The translations under genes were made by a program, and so were the position numbers. From Chroococcidiopsidaceae cyanobacterium CP_BM_RX_35 (lineage in GTDB: Bacteria; Cyanobacteriota; Cyanobacteriia; Cyanobacteriales; Chroococcidiopsidaceae), in the NCBI GenBank assembly GCA_019242465.1, contig JAFAVL010000852.1, forward strand, positions 1 through 7,654: a DNA stretch of 7,654 bases. Reading direction: 5' to 3'. Of the stretch, positions 1 through 6,261 are shown in pieces. A model generated the notes under the pieces. The model was given only the letters and a program-made list of their open reading frames with translations, did no database searches and was not told the origin of the DNA. Positions within the stretch are counted from its first letter, which is position 1; each line of letters opens with the position of its first letter.

Positions 1-381
1 GCGTAACTCCACTGATACTTTCTGCTCTTCACCTGCTCGTGTATCTCTCACCTGAAGAAGCTGAATTCCTGCTCGATCTAAAGGAGTTGTGGGCAACAGG
101 ACTCGAAACTGGTTGGGGGCAAGCAAAAAAGTTGGGTATGATTTTTGGTTAAAGGTGACGACCGGGCTGCTCGTAACTGATTTGTTACTGTCTCTAGCGT
201 CTTGCTCGATCGTTACTGATAAGGTATCCCCTAACTGAGGCTTAGCCGGGGCTACCTTAACTTGTAGGGCACTAGCTGGAGCGACCACAGCAATACTAAA
301 GAAGGACGTTATCCCCAGTGTTAGCAGTTTTTTCAAGTGATTGGGCCAGAAAAGTTCCACGCTAATTATTGGACTATCCAT
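1..381 (-). CDS. Secreted protein, N-terminal part; probable M23-type peptidase (partial, cut by the left edge)
   Basis: An uninterrupted minus-strand frame of 127 codons starts at ATG (381-379) and runs off the left edge with no stop, so only the N-terminus is seen. Residues about 17-38 form a classic signal peptide: two lysines (KK), a hydrophobic stretch, then a likely signal peptidase I site ASA|LQ after residue 38. The mature start, LQVKVAPAKPQLGDTLSV, followed by a beta-rich stretch with a TFNQKSYPTFLL segment, resembles the region that precedes the catalytic domain in cyanobacterial M23 (LytM-like) metallopeptidases, which cut peptidoglycan in the periplasm. The catalytic HxxxD/HxH motifs would lie outside the window, so the family rests on remembered resemblance of the N-terminus. 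No strong Shine-Dalgarno precedes the ATG. It is transcribed away from the antiporter gene. Export is well supported; peptidase activity is inferred. Confidence 0.6.
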   Translation of the reverse strand, partial: MDSPIISVELFWPNHLKKLLTLGITSFFSIAVVAPASALQVKVAPAKPQLGDTLSVTIEQDARDSNKSVTSSPVVTFNQKSYPTFLLAPNQFRVLLPTTPLDRAGIQLLQVRDTRAGEEQKVSVELR

Positions 382-446
382 AAGGCTAGATTAAGTACTA
401 CAGTAAGGTTCATAGACCTTTATAGTTTTCTCATAAATGTAGAGTT
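382..446. promoter_or_regulatory. Divergent intergenic region between the secreted protein and the antiporter
   Basis: These 65 bp must hold the 5' signals of both divergent genes. On the plus strand a -10-like TATAGT (421-426, five of six consensus bases) lies 21 bp before the GTG start. The best -35 match 18 bp upstream, ACTACA (397-402), is poor. An interrupted inverted repeat, AAGGT (405-409) and ACCTT (416-420) with a 6-bp gap, abuts the -10 candidate and could be an operator, but 5-bp arms are short. Neither start has a clear Shine-Dalgarno sequence. Confidence 0.3.
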
Positions 447-2747
447 GTGCAAGAAGATCTGAGGCTAATAGTTGACTTAGTGTTAGTTCTCGCTGCTGCT
501 GCGGGAGGTGGACTGTTGGCGGCGCTTTTACGACAACCTATCTTGCTGGGGTATTTACTTGGTGGGATGGTCGTTGGTCCAGCTGGTCTAGGATTAATTA
601 AAGAATTAATTCAAGTAGAAACTTTAGCGCAGTTTGGTGTCGCTTTTTTATTATTTACCTTAGGGGTTGAGTTCTCCTTTGCAGAACTTAAAAAAGTGAA
701 AGCTATCAGCCTAGGCGGTGGCGGATTACAAATTGCCCTCACCATTTTGATCACAGCGCTGGTATCGGTGGGAATGGGCTGGGTGAGTTCCCCAGCAAAG
801 GGGATATTTCTGGGGGCAATTCTGTCTTTGTCTTCTACGGCAGTTGTTCTCAAGTGCTTGATAGAGCGCAACGAGACGGAAACGCCACATGGGCAAGTGA
901 TGTTGGGAATATTGGTCGTTCAGGATTTAGCTCTGGGACTGATGCTAGCAGTGCTGCCAGCTCTAGACCAACCAGTTGAATCAATGGCTCTTGCTGTGGG
1001 CTGGGCGCTGCTCAGGATCGGACTATTTGCAGCTGGGGCTGTAGCGGTGGGAATTTGGCTCATCCCCCCCCTACTGCGGCTCTTAGCTCGTACAGAGAGC
1101 CGGGAGCTGTTTTTGTTAGGGGTTGTAGCACTATGCCTGGGCATTGCTTTGCTGACGGAACACTTAGGTCTTTCCATTGAAATGGGGGCTTTCGTCGCTG
1201 GCTTAATGATTTCAGAAGTGGAATATGCCGACCAAACCTTAACCTATGTGGAGCCATTACGGGATATCTTTGCCACTCTGTTTTTTGCCTCGATTGGGAT
1301 GCTAATTGACCCAGTTTTCTTATGGAACAACTTGGAGTTAATTTTGGGACTAGTGGCGCTGGTATGGGTGGGCAAGTTTTTGATTGTTACACCGATAGTT
1401 AAAGCGTTTCGCTATCCGTTGAAAACTGCTTTGGTGGCAGGGTTAGGTCTAGCTCAGATTGGAGAATTCTCGTTTGTCCTAGCCAGTGAGGGGCAGGTAC
1501 TGGGAATAGTGTCCCGTCAGGTATATCTGCTAATTCTAGGCACAACTGCAGTAACGCTAGTGCTGACTCCGTTTGTGCTGCAACTGATACCGTATCTCTT
1601 TAACTGGGCGGAAACAGTGCCCTGGCTAAAGCCATATCTAGACTCCTCTTATCTGCCGCTTTCTGTAGCAGCCGATTTACCAATGCGAGGACATGTGGTG
1701 GTCTGTGGCTACGGGCGGCTAGGAAGTAATTTAGTGCGATTACTCAAGGAACACGAGCTACCCGTCGTGGTGATTGACCAATCTGAGAGTAAGATTCAGC
1801 AGTTGCGAGAGGCAGACGTACCCTATGTGTATGGTAATGCTAGCAGCTTGCGTGTATTAGAAACAGCTGGGGTAGGCTCGGCCAGATCGCTGGCGATCGC
1901 CTTGGGGGACCCGATGAGTACTCGCCTCTGCCTCAAACGGGCTCTGGAATTAACCCCTGAGCTGGACGCAGTTGTTTGTGCTATCCAGGATAGGGATATC
2001 GAACTACTCTACCAGTTGGGAGCGCTACAAGTGGTGCAACCTGAGTTTGAGGCGAGTTTGGAACTGGCAGCACATCTGTTAACTGGCATGGGCTTGCTGC
2101 AACATCTGGTACGACAAGAAGTGCAGCAAATCCGCGCTCATCATTACCTGGAGCTAAGACCAGACCAATCAGCTGCTCAAATCTCACGAGATCTCAAGCT
2201 AGCAGCCCAAGATCTAAACAGCCGCTGGTATCGCTTACCCGCAGGCTCTCCTCTAACCGGAATGACCTTAGAAGAAGCCGATCTGCGCTATTTAACTGGC
2301 GTGAGTTTGATGGCAATTCGGCGGGCAGGGGGTCAGGAAGTTGATTATCCCAAGCCACAAACAATTCTAGAGGCTGGAGATCGCCTGTTAATAGTAGGAG
2401 AGGCGGACGAAATGGTTGCCTTTGATGAACTGGCTAAGGGTGAAGCAGCTGTTCGCGAAGAAAACATGCTCTGTCATTGGATAATGGTACCGGAAACTAG
2501 CCCAGTAGTCGGTCAAACTGTCTCCAAGTTAGAGCTCCAACGTCAATGCGGGATGAAGGTGCAAGCAGTGCGGCGAGATGGAAAGTTCCTCCGGTTTCCC
2601 GACAGTGGTATAGGCTTACAAGCTCGTGACCAACTTCTGTTATGCGGCAGCTACCAATCTACGCTCCAATTACAGCAGTGGCTGCATACACCATCCCAAA
2701 TCCCACTGCCGTCTCTCTCTGGCGTGAGAGCCACTGAGACAGCCTGA
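447..2747 (+). CDS. CPA2-family cation:proton antiporter with C-terminal RCK (TrkA-N/TrkA-C) module
   Basis: This is a 766-residue inner-membrane exchanger that would swap K+ or Na+ for protons. Residues about 8-385 are highly hydrophobic, enough for some 12-13 transmembrane helices, and match the Na+/H+ exchanger (KefB/CPA2) fold. Conserved segments include LLGYLLGGMVVGP (33-45), SLSSTAVVLK (127-136), LGILVVQD (153-160), EMGAFVAGLMIS (245-256) and GLAQIGEFSFVLASEGQ (334-350). A cytoplasmic Rossmann RCK_N domain follows: GHVVVCGYGRLGSN with the nucleotide-binding GxGxxG at 421-426 and the strand-2 acid D444. Two RCK_C-like domains appear at about 582-662 and 672-745, so nucleotides or other ligands may gate transport. 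The start is GTG at 447; no earlier in-frame start is apparent and the N-terminus MQEDLRLIVDLVLVL fits the family. Length is normal for cyanobacterial members. The ion carried, and the choice between antiporter and KefB-type efflux channel, cannot be read from sequence. Confidence 0.93.
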   Translation: MQEDLRLIVDLVLVLAAAAGGGLLAALLRQPILLGYLLGGMVVGPAGLGLIKELIQVETLAQFGVAFLLFTLGVEFSFAELKKVKAISLGGGGLQIALTILITALVSVGMGWVSSPAKGIFLGAILSLSSTAVVLKCLIERNETETPHGQVMLGILVVQDLALGLMLAVLPALDQPVESMALAVGWALLRIGLFAAGAVAVGIWLIPPLLRLLARTESRELFLLGVVALCLGIALLTEHLGLSIEMGAFVAGLMISEVEYADQTLTYVEPLRDIFATLFFASIGMLIDPVFLWNNLELILGLVALVWVGKFLIVTPIVKAFRYPLKTALVAGLGLAQIGEFSFVLASEGQVLGIVSRQVYLLILGTTAVTLVLTPFVLQLIPYLFNWAETVPWLKPYLDSSYLPLSVAADLPMRGHVVVCGYGRLGSNLVRLLKEHELPVVVIDQSESKIQQLREADVPYVYGNASSLRVLETAGVGSARSLAIALGDPMSTRLCLKRALELTPELDAVVCAIQDRDIELLYQLGALQVVQPEFEASLELAAHLLTGMGLLQHLVRQEVQQIRAHHYLELRPDQSAAQISRDLKLAAQDLNSRWYRLPAGSPLTGMTLEEADLRYLTGVSLMAIRRAGGQEVDYPKPQTILEAGDRLLIVGEADEMVAFDELAKGEAAVREENMLCHWIMVPETSPVVGQTVSKLELQRQCGMKVQAVRRDGKFLRFPDSGIGLQARDQLLLCGSYQSTLQLQQWLHTPSQIPLPSLSGVRATETA
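1892..1901. repeat. HIP1 decamer GGCGATCGCC
   Basis: This is the full-length palindromic HIP1 decamer, inside the RCK_N region of the antiporter gene. The octamer core is 1893-1900. Confidence 0.9.
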
Positions 2748-2770
2748 AGAGGGGAGCTTGGAGGGAATAT

Positions 2771-2783
2771 CTCTAGGCTAGAG
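2771..2783. terminator. Small palindrome between convergent antiporter and hfq, possible bidirectional terminator
   Basis: CTCTA-GGC-TAGAG is a perfect 5-bp stem with a 3-bp loop in the 36-bp gap between the convergent stop codons, directly beside the hfq stop. The stem is short and AT-containing and neither side has a proper T-run, so intrinsic termination is only a guess from position. Confidence 0.25.
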
Positions 2784-3002
2784 TTAATGTATTGTGGGTC
2801 TGAGATAGGCGATCGCGTGTCTCCAAACAACTGTCTGCTGCTTGTTCTCATCGAAGAGACAGAGGCAGTTTTGATCCTGCCAGCCAATTTTTCCGGTGAG
2901 AAGTTCGCCACTCATAAGCTTCAACTCGACTGTAGTGGCTTCTTTAATCAGTGTTTGAATCTGCCGAATACTAGGCAGTGCTGTGTCAAATTCGTTCTTC
3001 AT
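2784..3002 (-). CDS. hfq: RNA chaperone Hfq, cyanobacterial type
   Basis: This 72-residue Sm-like protein would form the Hfq hexamer. The N-terminal helix is about residues 10-22 (PSIRQIQTLIKEA), followed by an Sm1 motif (VELKLMSGELLTGKIGWQDQNCLCLF, 25-50, with the conserved glycine in LLTGKI) and an Sm2 motif (VVWRHAIAYLRP, 58-69). It lacks the long C-terminal tail of enterobacterial Hfq, and the N-terminal QDPFLN-type proximal RNA-binding segment is replaced by DTALPSIRQ. Both fit cyanobacterial Hfq, whose known members bind RNA weakly; in Synechocystis the protein acts with the type IV pilus motor ATPase PilB1. ATG (3002-3000) is chosen as start; a TTG nine codons upstream adds only a low-complexity extension read from a pyrimidine tract. 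No Shine-Dalgarno is present in the leader. It is convergent with the antiporter and divergent from dapF, a gene adjacency known in cyanobacteria. Confidence 0.9.
   Translation of the reverse strand: MKNEFDTALPSIRQIQTLIKEATTVELKLMSGELLTGKIGWQDQNCLCLFDENKQQTVVWRHAIAYLRPTIH
2809..2816. repeat. HIP1 core octamer GCGATCGC
   Basis: This is an exact palindromic octamer inside the 3' part of hfq. HIP1 is a highly over-represented dispersed palindrome of cyanobacterial genomes; here it supports the taxonomic assignment. Confidence 0.9.
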
Positions 3003-3044
3003 AGAGAGGGAAGGGACAGAAGAGGACAAGGGGAAAAGGGGGAG
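3003..3044. other. Polypurine/polypyrimidine tract forming the hfq leader
   Basis: Forty of 42 bases are purines on the plus strand (only two C), with an uninterrupted purine run at 3028-3044. Read as the hfq transcript this is a C/U-rich leader touching the ATG, so it cannot contain a Shine-Dalgarno sequence. It continues directly into the palindromic repeat on its far side and may be part of the same element. Confidence 0.7.
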
Positions 3045-3085
3045 CCGACGCAGCTCCTAGTCTCCTCCAGGAGAACGTTGGAGAC
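3041..3085. repeat. Compound palindromic repeat in the hfq/dapF spacer
   Basis: Several inverted repeats are packed together. GGAGC (3041-3045) and GCTCC (3053-3057) enclose a 7-bp loop. TCTCCT-CC-AGGAGA (3061-3074) is a near-gapless palindrome. GTCTCC (3060-3065) also pairs with GGAGAC (3080-3085). This self-complementary GC-rich block stands out from the AT-rich DNA on its dapF side and resembles the small dispersed palindromic repeats of cyanobacterial intergenic regions. Whether it is multicopy cannot be seen here. Confidence 0.5.
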
Positions 3086-3105
3086 AAGGGGACAGAAAGA
3101 GTTCT

Positions 3106-3111
3106 AATATA
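3106..3111 (-). promoter_or_regulatory. Possible -10 element of the hfq promoter
   Basis: On the minus strand this reads TATATT, five of six matches to the sigma-70 type consensus, in the only AT-rich stretch upstream of hfq. No good -35 box is found 16-18 bp away, so the call is weak. Transcripts starting here would carry the palindromic repeat and pyrimidine tract in a leader of roughly 100 nt. Confidence 0.25.
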
Positions 3112-3161
3112 TCGATTGAACAGATTTGGATTATCGTTTTAGTTGACTTTCATTAAAAAAC

Positions 3162-4013
3162 GTGTTGATTGAATTTACTAAGTATCACGGACTGGGGAAT
3201 GATTTTATTCTGATTGACAATCGTGAATCAGAAGAGCCAGTGATCACTCCAGCACAGGCAGTCAAGCTGTGCGATCGCCACTTTGGGATTGGAGCGGATG
3301 GTGTCATCTTTGCCTTACCAGGACAGCAGGGTGCCGATTACACCATGCGGATTTTTAACGCTGATGGCTCAGAGCCGGAAATGTGCGGCAATGGCATTCG
3401 TTGTTTAGCTCGGTTTTTAGCAGATCTAGAGGGTAAGTCGAGCCAGGTTGTACAATATCGCATTCACACTCTCGCTGGCGTGATTGCCCCAGAGGTCAAG
3501 TCTGACGGTCAGGTTAGGGTTGATATGGGTGAACCCAGGCTACTCGCATCTGAGATTCCAACTACGTTAGGTAACCAGAAAGTGATTGACACTTCCCTGC
3601 AAGTGGCAGGTCAATCTTGGTCTGTTACTTGTGTGAGCATGGGCAATCCTCACTGTATTACCTTTGTAGAGAATGTGGCAGCGGTTCCTCTAGAAAAAAT
3701 AGGTCCACAGTTTGAGCATCATCCAGCTTTCCCTCAACGGACAAATACAGAATTTATTCAAGTGGTAAGCCCTAATTACCTGATCATGCGGGTATGGGAG
3801 CGGGGTGCTGGAGCAACACTAGCTTGTGGTACAGGCGCTTGTGCCGCGTTAGTTGCTGGGGTGTTAACCCACAAGTGCGAACGCATTGCCAAGGTAGAAC
3901 TTCCTGGTGGAACCCTGGAAATTGAATGGTCAGCTGTGAATCAGCGGCTTTACATGACGGGTCCAGCCGAGTGTGTGTTCACTGGCAAGTTTTCGCTAAT
4001 TCATCCGCTCTAG
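3162..4013 (+). CDS. dapF: Diaminopimelate epimerase
   Basis: DapF is a cytoplasmic, cofactor-free racemase that converts LL- to meso-diaminopimelate, the last step before lysine and the source of the cross-linking residue of peptidoglycan. The 283-residue product has the usual length and two-lobed layout. The N-terminal [16 protein letters not shown] (5-20) is characteristic. The catalytic cysteine pair is present: C75 in EMCGNGIRC (73-81) and C222 in ACGTGACAA (221-229). Supporting active-site segments are FNADGSEPE (65-73), GNPH (161-164) and ERGAG (213-217). The start is GTG at 3162, immediately followed by a TTG that could also be used, changing one residue; neither has a strong Shine-Dalgarno. 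It is divergent from hfq, and its last 18 bp overlap the 3' end of the opposite-strand beta-helix gene, leaving no separate terminator between them. Confidence 0.97.
   Translation: MLIEFTKYHGLGNDFILIDNRESEEPVITPAQAVKLCDRHFGIGADGVIFALPGQQGADYTMRIFNADGSEPEMCGNGIRCLARFLADLEGKSSQVVQYRIHTLAGVIAPEVKSDGQVRVDMGEPRLLASEIPTTLGNQKVIDTSLQVAGQSWSVTCVSMGNPHCITFVENVAAVPLEKIGPQFEHHPAFPQRTNTEFIQVVSPNYLIMRVWERGAGATLACGTGACAALVAGVLTHKCERIAKVELPGGTLEIEWSAVNQRLYMTGPAECVFTGKFSLIHPL
3271..3278. repeat. HIP1 core octamer GCGATCGC
   Basis: An exact octamer within dapF, coding for part of LCDRHF. Confidence 0.9.
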
Positions 4014-6014
4014 GGTGGCTCTCAAGCCATTACTGGTGAGAAGTTGTATCACTTGCTCGGCATTGACGCGATCGCTAAAGATGCCTGCCTGCATCACTAC
4101 CCGACCATGTGAGGAGGTGCGAAAGGCGTTGGGAACAAGCTTATGCACTTTTGCCTGTTCGCTTTTTCTAGATGCCTCAACCACCACCCGGTAAAGTAGA
4201 CTAAGCGATTTGGTAGAAGACGGCATCGGACTAAGAGCGGTAGCAGTGCGCAAACTAGGCTGTACCGTTGTTCGTTTAGGTGACTTCCTCGTGTGACCAA
4301 TCGGGATCTTGGAGTTGGGAACGGGCAGTAGCTCAGACTCATCAATTGGGGCAGAATTTAACACTGGCAGTGTCTGTGAAGGTGGCGGTGCTAATAGTGT
4401 GGAGGTAGCTAGAGGACGGGGTGTCTGAGCGCTACTGACTGAGGATGACAAGGGAATTGTTGTTGGCCGCACCTCAGTATCACTAGCTGAGGATGACGTG
4501 GGAGCTGATGTTGGTAGCAGCTCAGTTGTCGAGGCTGGTGGTGGCACGTTAAGCACTATCGGAGCTTTGTCTTTTGCTGGCGATACCTCGGCTGATGCAG
4601 GTTGCAAGACTGGTAGGTTTCCTGCTGTTGTTCCTGGCGCAGCTATTTGCTTAGGAGTGAAAAAGGGAAAAGAGCCAGCGGCAGAAGAATTAGAGGCAGC
4701 AATCTTACCAACTGAGCGGCGAGGAGTGAGCGACGAGCTAGTATTGGTAAGCAGCGAGGCTGGTGGTGGCACATAAAGGATGAGAGGCTTCGCGGCTGAT
4801 TGTGGTACTAGGGGTGCAGATGGCAAGACTGGTAGGTCTTTTGACGTTGCGCCTTGGGCAACTTGTCTAGGGCGGCGAGGAGTGGGCAACCAGCCAACCC
4901 CCTTATTGGTCGAGGGCAACAGAGCTATATTTTCTGACAGCGGTTTGCCACTCGTTTGAGGATTTTGCGCCACCCCCAAATTGATGCTGCCAACGATCTG
5001 GGTACTTGTTAACTGATCGCCAAAGGCAGGGATGGTTTGGTTAGAAGCCCGGCTATTAATGTCATAGCGACCATTTTGGCTAAACACATTGCCTCCCGGT
5101 TCAGTTGCTGTCCCTAAATCTGGACGACTGGCAGTGATTGCCACCACCCCATCTTCTGTGTTGCCTTCAATTACATTGCCTCGTAATACTGGATGGGAAT
5201 TGGCTTCAGACACAATACCAGAGCGGTTATGAATGATGCGATTATGCACTAGCATTGGTGCTGCCTGTTGGGCAACGTTGATCCCATAGCCCGTAGCTTC
5301 AAACACATTCTCTTGCACTTCGGGTTGGGACATCCCATAAATCGTGATTCCATTCGCCCCATTTTGATAGAAGTAATTACTGCGAATGGTTGGAGCACTG
5401 CTGCCAGTCATGGAAATACCATCATGGGTATTTCCTGTAAAAGTATTGCTGATCACTATGGGGCTACTGGATTCAATCCACAGACCATAACCACGTGGGT
5501 GAGGATTAGTGATAGTGACTCCACTTAGCCGGGCTTGGCTGGCTCCAAGAATCGTGATGTCTTGACGGGCAAACGTGGGACTAAGGAAGGCTCCTCCCCC
5601 CTGAATGATAATATTGCGACCTCGAGTGTAGGGATCACCTTGAAGAGAGACGCCTGGTTTTAGCATCAGGGGAAAAGTCTCGCCAGAAGTAGTGCTGTAG
5701 GTGCCCTGAGCAAGGACAATCGTATTATTGAATTGAGCTACTTGCAGTGCCCTGGTGATGGTTTTAAAGGGAGTGCGTTCGCTGCCATTGCCCGTGGTGT
5801 CATTCCCCACATTTGGGTTGACAAACAGCATGTTGTTTCCCTGCGGGGTGGATGTCTGAGCGACTGCAGCTGAGTTACTGAAGCAAAGCAGAGCTGGGAA
5901 TGAGGCGAGTCCAATAGCTGTAGCGGTGAAGATTCGTCCTGAATGTGGTTGTTTCCACTGGGCACCTAGTGTGTGACACATAGCATCTTTTTTACTGTGG
6001 CGTATTAAACTCAA
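3996..6014 (-). CDS. Exported DUF1565/parallel beta-helix protein with Pro/Ser-rich linker and C-terminal SPOR-like domain
   Basis: The product is about 672 residues counted from TTG at 6014-6012. This start is chosen because AGGAGG lies 6 nt before it. The open frame extends to a TTG at 6110 without support, and an ATG at 5981 is the main alternative; all retain the signal peptide. Numbered from TTG 6014: a signal peptide ends near residue 53 (AVAQ|TS). DUF1565 begins at about 62 ([20 protein letters not shown], then [11 protein letters not shown]), and a right-handed beta-helix with PbH1-type turns ([32 protein letters not shown]) covers about 158-318. A disordered P/S/T/A-rich linker (353-603) contains a duplicated LPVL...VPPPAS unit. 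A SPOR-like domain closes it (607-670: YRVVVEA..., [21 protein letters not shown]). Known families suggest surface or periplasmic location, carbohydrate contact by the helix and peptidoglycan binding by SPOR. The substrate is unknown, and no catalytic residues can be assigned. Confidence 0.85.
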   Translation of the reverse strand: MSLIRHSKKDAMCHTLGAQWKQPHSGRIFTATAIGLASFPALLCFSNSAAVAQTSTPQGNNMLFVNPNVGNDTTGNGSERTPFKTITRALQVAQFNNTIVLAQGTYSTTSGETFPLMLKPGVSLQGDPYTRGRNIIIQGGGAFLSPTFARQDITILGASQARLSGVTITNPHPRGYGLWIESSSPIVISNTFTGNTHDGISMTGSSAPTIRSNYFYQNGANGITIYGMSQPEVQENVFEATGYGINVAQQAAPMLVHNRIIHNRSGIVSEANSHPVLRGNVIEGNTEDGVVAITASRPDLGTATEPGGNVFSQNGRYDINSRASNQTIPAFGDQLTSTQIVGSINLGVAQNPQTSGKPLSENIALLPSTNKGVGWLPTPRRPRQVAQGATSKDLPVLPSAPLVPQSAAKPLILYVPPPASLLTNTSSSLTPRRSVGKIAASNSSAAGSFPFFTPKQIAAPGTTAGNLPVLQPASAEVSPAKDKAPIVLNVPPPASTTELLPTSAPTSSSASDTEVRPTTIPLSSSVSSAQTPRPLATSTLLAPPPSQTLPVLNSAPIDESELLPVPNSKIPIGHTRKSPKRTTVQPSLRTATALSPMPSSTKSLSLLYRVVVEASRKSEQAKVHKLVPNAFRTSSHGRVVMQAGIFSDRVNAEQVIQLLTSNGLRATLERMN
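4068..4075. repeat. HIP1 core octamer GCGATCGC
   Basis: An exact octamer inside the SPOR-like coding region of the beta-helix gene. Confidence 0.9.
4531..4618 (-). repeat. Linker repeat unit, second copy in protein order (LPVL...VPPPAS)
   Basis: This unit encodes 29 residues from LPVL to VPPPAS. It shares a 17-bp exact block (4531-4547, VPPPAS codons) and a 15-bp exact block (4604-4618, LPVL codons) with the unit at 4756-4837, with a 6-bp in-frame length difference between them. A degenerate LPVL-containing third trace lies near 4359-4370. Confidence 0.7.
4756..4837 (-). repeat. Linker repeat unit, first copy in protein order (LPVL...VPPPAS)
   Basis: This unit encodes 27 residues, LPVLPSAP to [11 protein letters not shown]. 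The identical end blocks are 4756-4772 and 4823-4837. Spacing to the other copy is 219-225 bp. Flanking residues (IA..S...G, TP..Q.A.G.T) also align, implying duplication of a block of about 73-75 codons followed by divergence. Confidence 0.7.
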
Positions 6015-6020
6015 GGGACT

Positions 6021-6026
6021 CCTCCT
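6021..6026 (-). promoter_or_regulatory. Shine-Dalgarno AGGAGG deciding a TTG start
   Basis: On the minus strand a perfect AGGAGG is followed by six bases and then TTG (6014-6012). It is the only strong ribosome binding site near the beginning of the beta-helix gene, which argues for the TTG over ATG at 5981 or the far upstream TTG at 6110. Confidence 0.6.
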
Positions 6027-6081
6027 GCACACACCTTTATTGTGAATAATTGTTACTAGATATGATGCTGATTTTGCTTTC

Positions 6082-6110
6082 TTAATAGCAGTTGATGCCA
6101 CTGAAATCAA
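6082..6110 (-). promoter_or_regulatory. Possible sigma-70 type promoter of the beta-helix gene
   Basis: On the minus strand TTGATT (6110-6105) and TATTAA (6087-6082) are separated by exactly 17 bp, each matching four of six consensus bases. Transcription would begin near 6075, giving a leader of about 60 nt before the TTG start at 6014. Such matches are common by chance in AT-rich DNA. Confidence 0.3.
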
Positions 6111-6261
6111 TGGTTTTGAACGTTACGCACAATGAATTTATCTTGGACTTGCATCTGAAGCGTTGACTAATGCTTACATTGCTGCTGCAATTTTCAACTG
6201 GTAGGATGAAGACGTTCGAGCGATTTGTGGCAATGAGCGCTCAATATAGCCAACAGGGGCA
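6111..6261. other. Spacer upstream of thiE
   Basis: The whole gene-free stretch between the divergent beta-helix gene and thiE is 6015-6261 (247 bp); this is its thiE side. It holds a short inverted repeat ATTGC-TGCT-GCAAT (6178-6191) and GAGCG (6218-6222), which can pair with CGCTC (6238-6242) to give a weak hairpin just before thiE. No TPP riboswitch signature was recognised and no small gene is convincing. Confidence 0.4.
6163..6191 (+). promoter_or_regulatory. Possible promoter of the thiE-thiS operon
   Basis: TTGACT (6163-6168, five of six) is followed after 17 bp by TGCAAT (6186-6191, four of six). The inverted repeat at 6178-6191 overlaps the -10. A start near 6198 would give a leader of about 64 nt. 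This is motif matching only. Confidence 0.3.

Noticed and set aside
2787..3107. A 106-codon plus-strand open frame opposite hfq
   Set aside because: It is antisense to a clear hfq, lacks a Shine-Dalgarno, and its C-terminal part is translated purine tract and palindrome (low complexity).
4498..4776. A 92-codon plus-strand open frame inside the beta-helix gene linker
   Set aside because: It is a shadow of the proline/serine-rich repeats on the other strand; its Gly/Ala-rich translation matches no protein-like pattern.
5060..5545. Repeated short motifs that might suggest a repeat array
   Set aside because: The periodicity is at protein level, from beta-helix turns (N-x-F/I-x-x-N-x-x-x-G-I); DNA spacing and sequence are irregular, unlike CRISPR or tandem DNA repeats.
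5880..5981. Lipoprotein signal in the beta-helix protein (cysteine in PALLCFSNS)
   Set aside because: The residue before the cysteine is leucine, which does not fit a lipobox, and a good signal peptidase I site (AVAQ|TS) follows.
6111..6261. TPP riboswitch upstream of thiE
   Set aside because: The conserved thi-box segments (CTGAGA and the ACCTGATC-like block) are not present, and the leader from the candidate promoter is too short.
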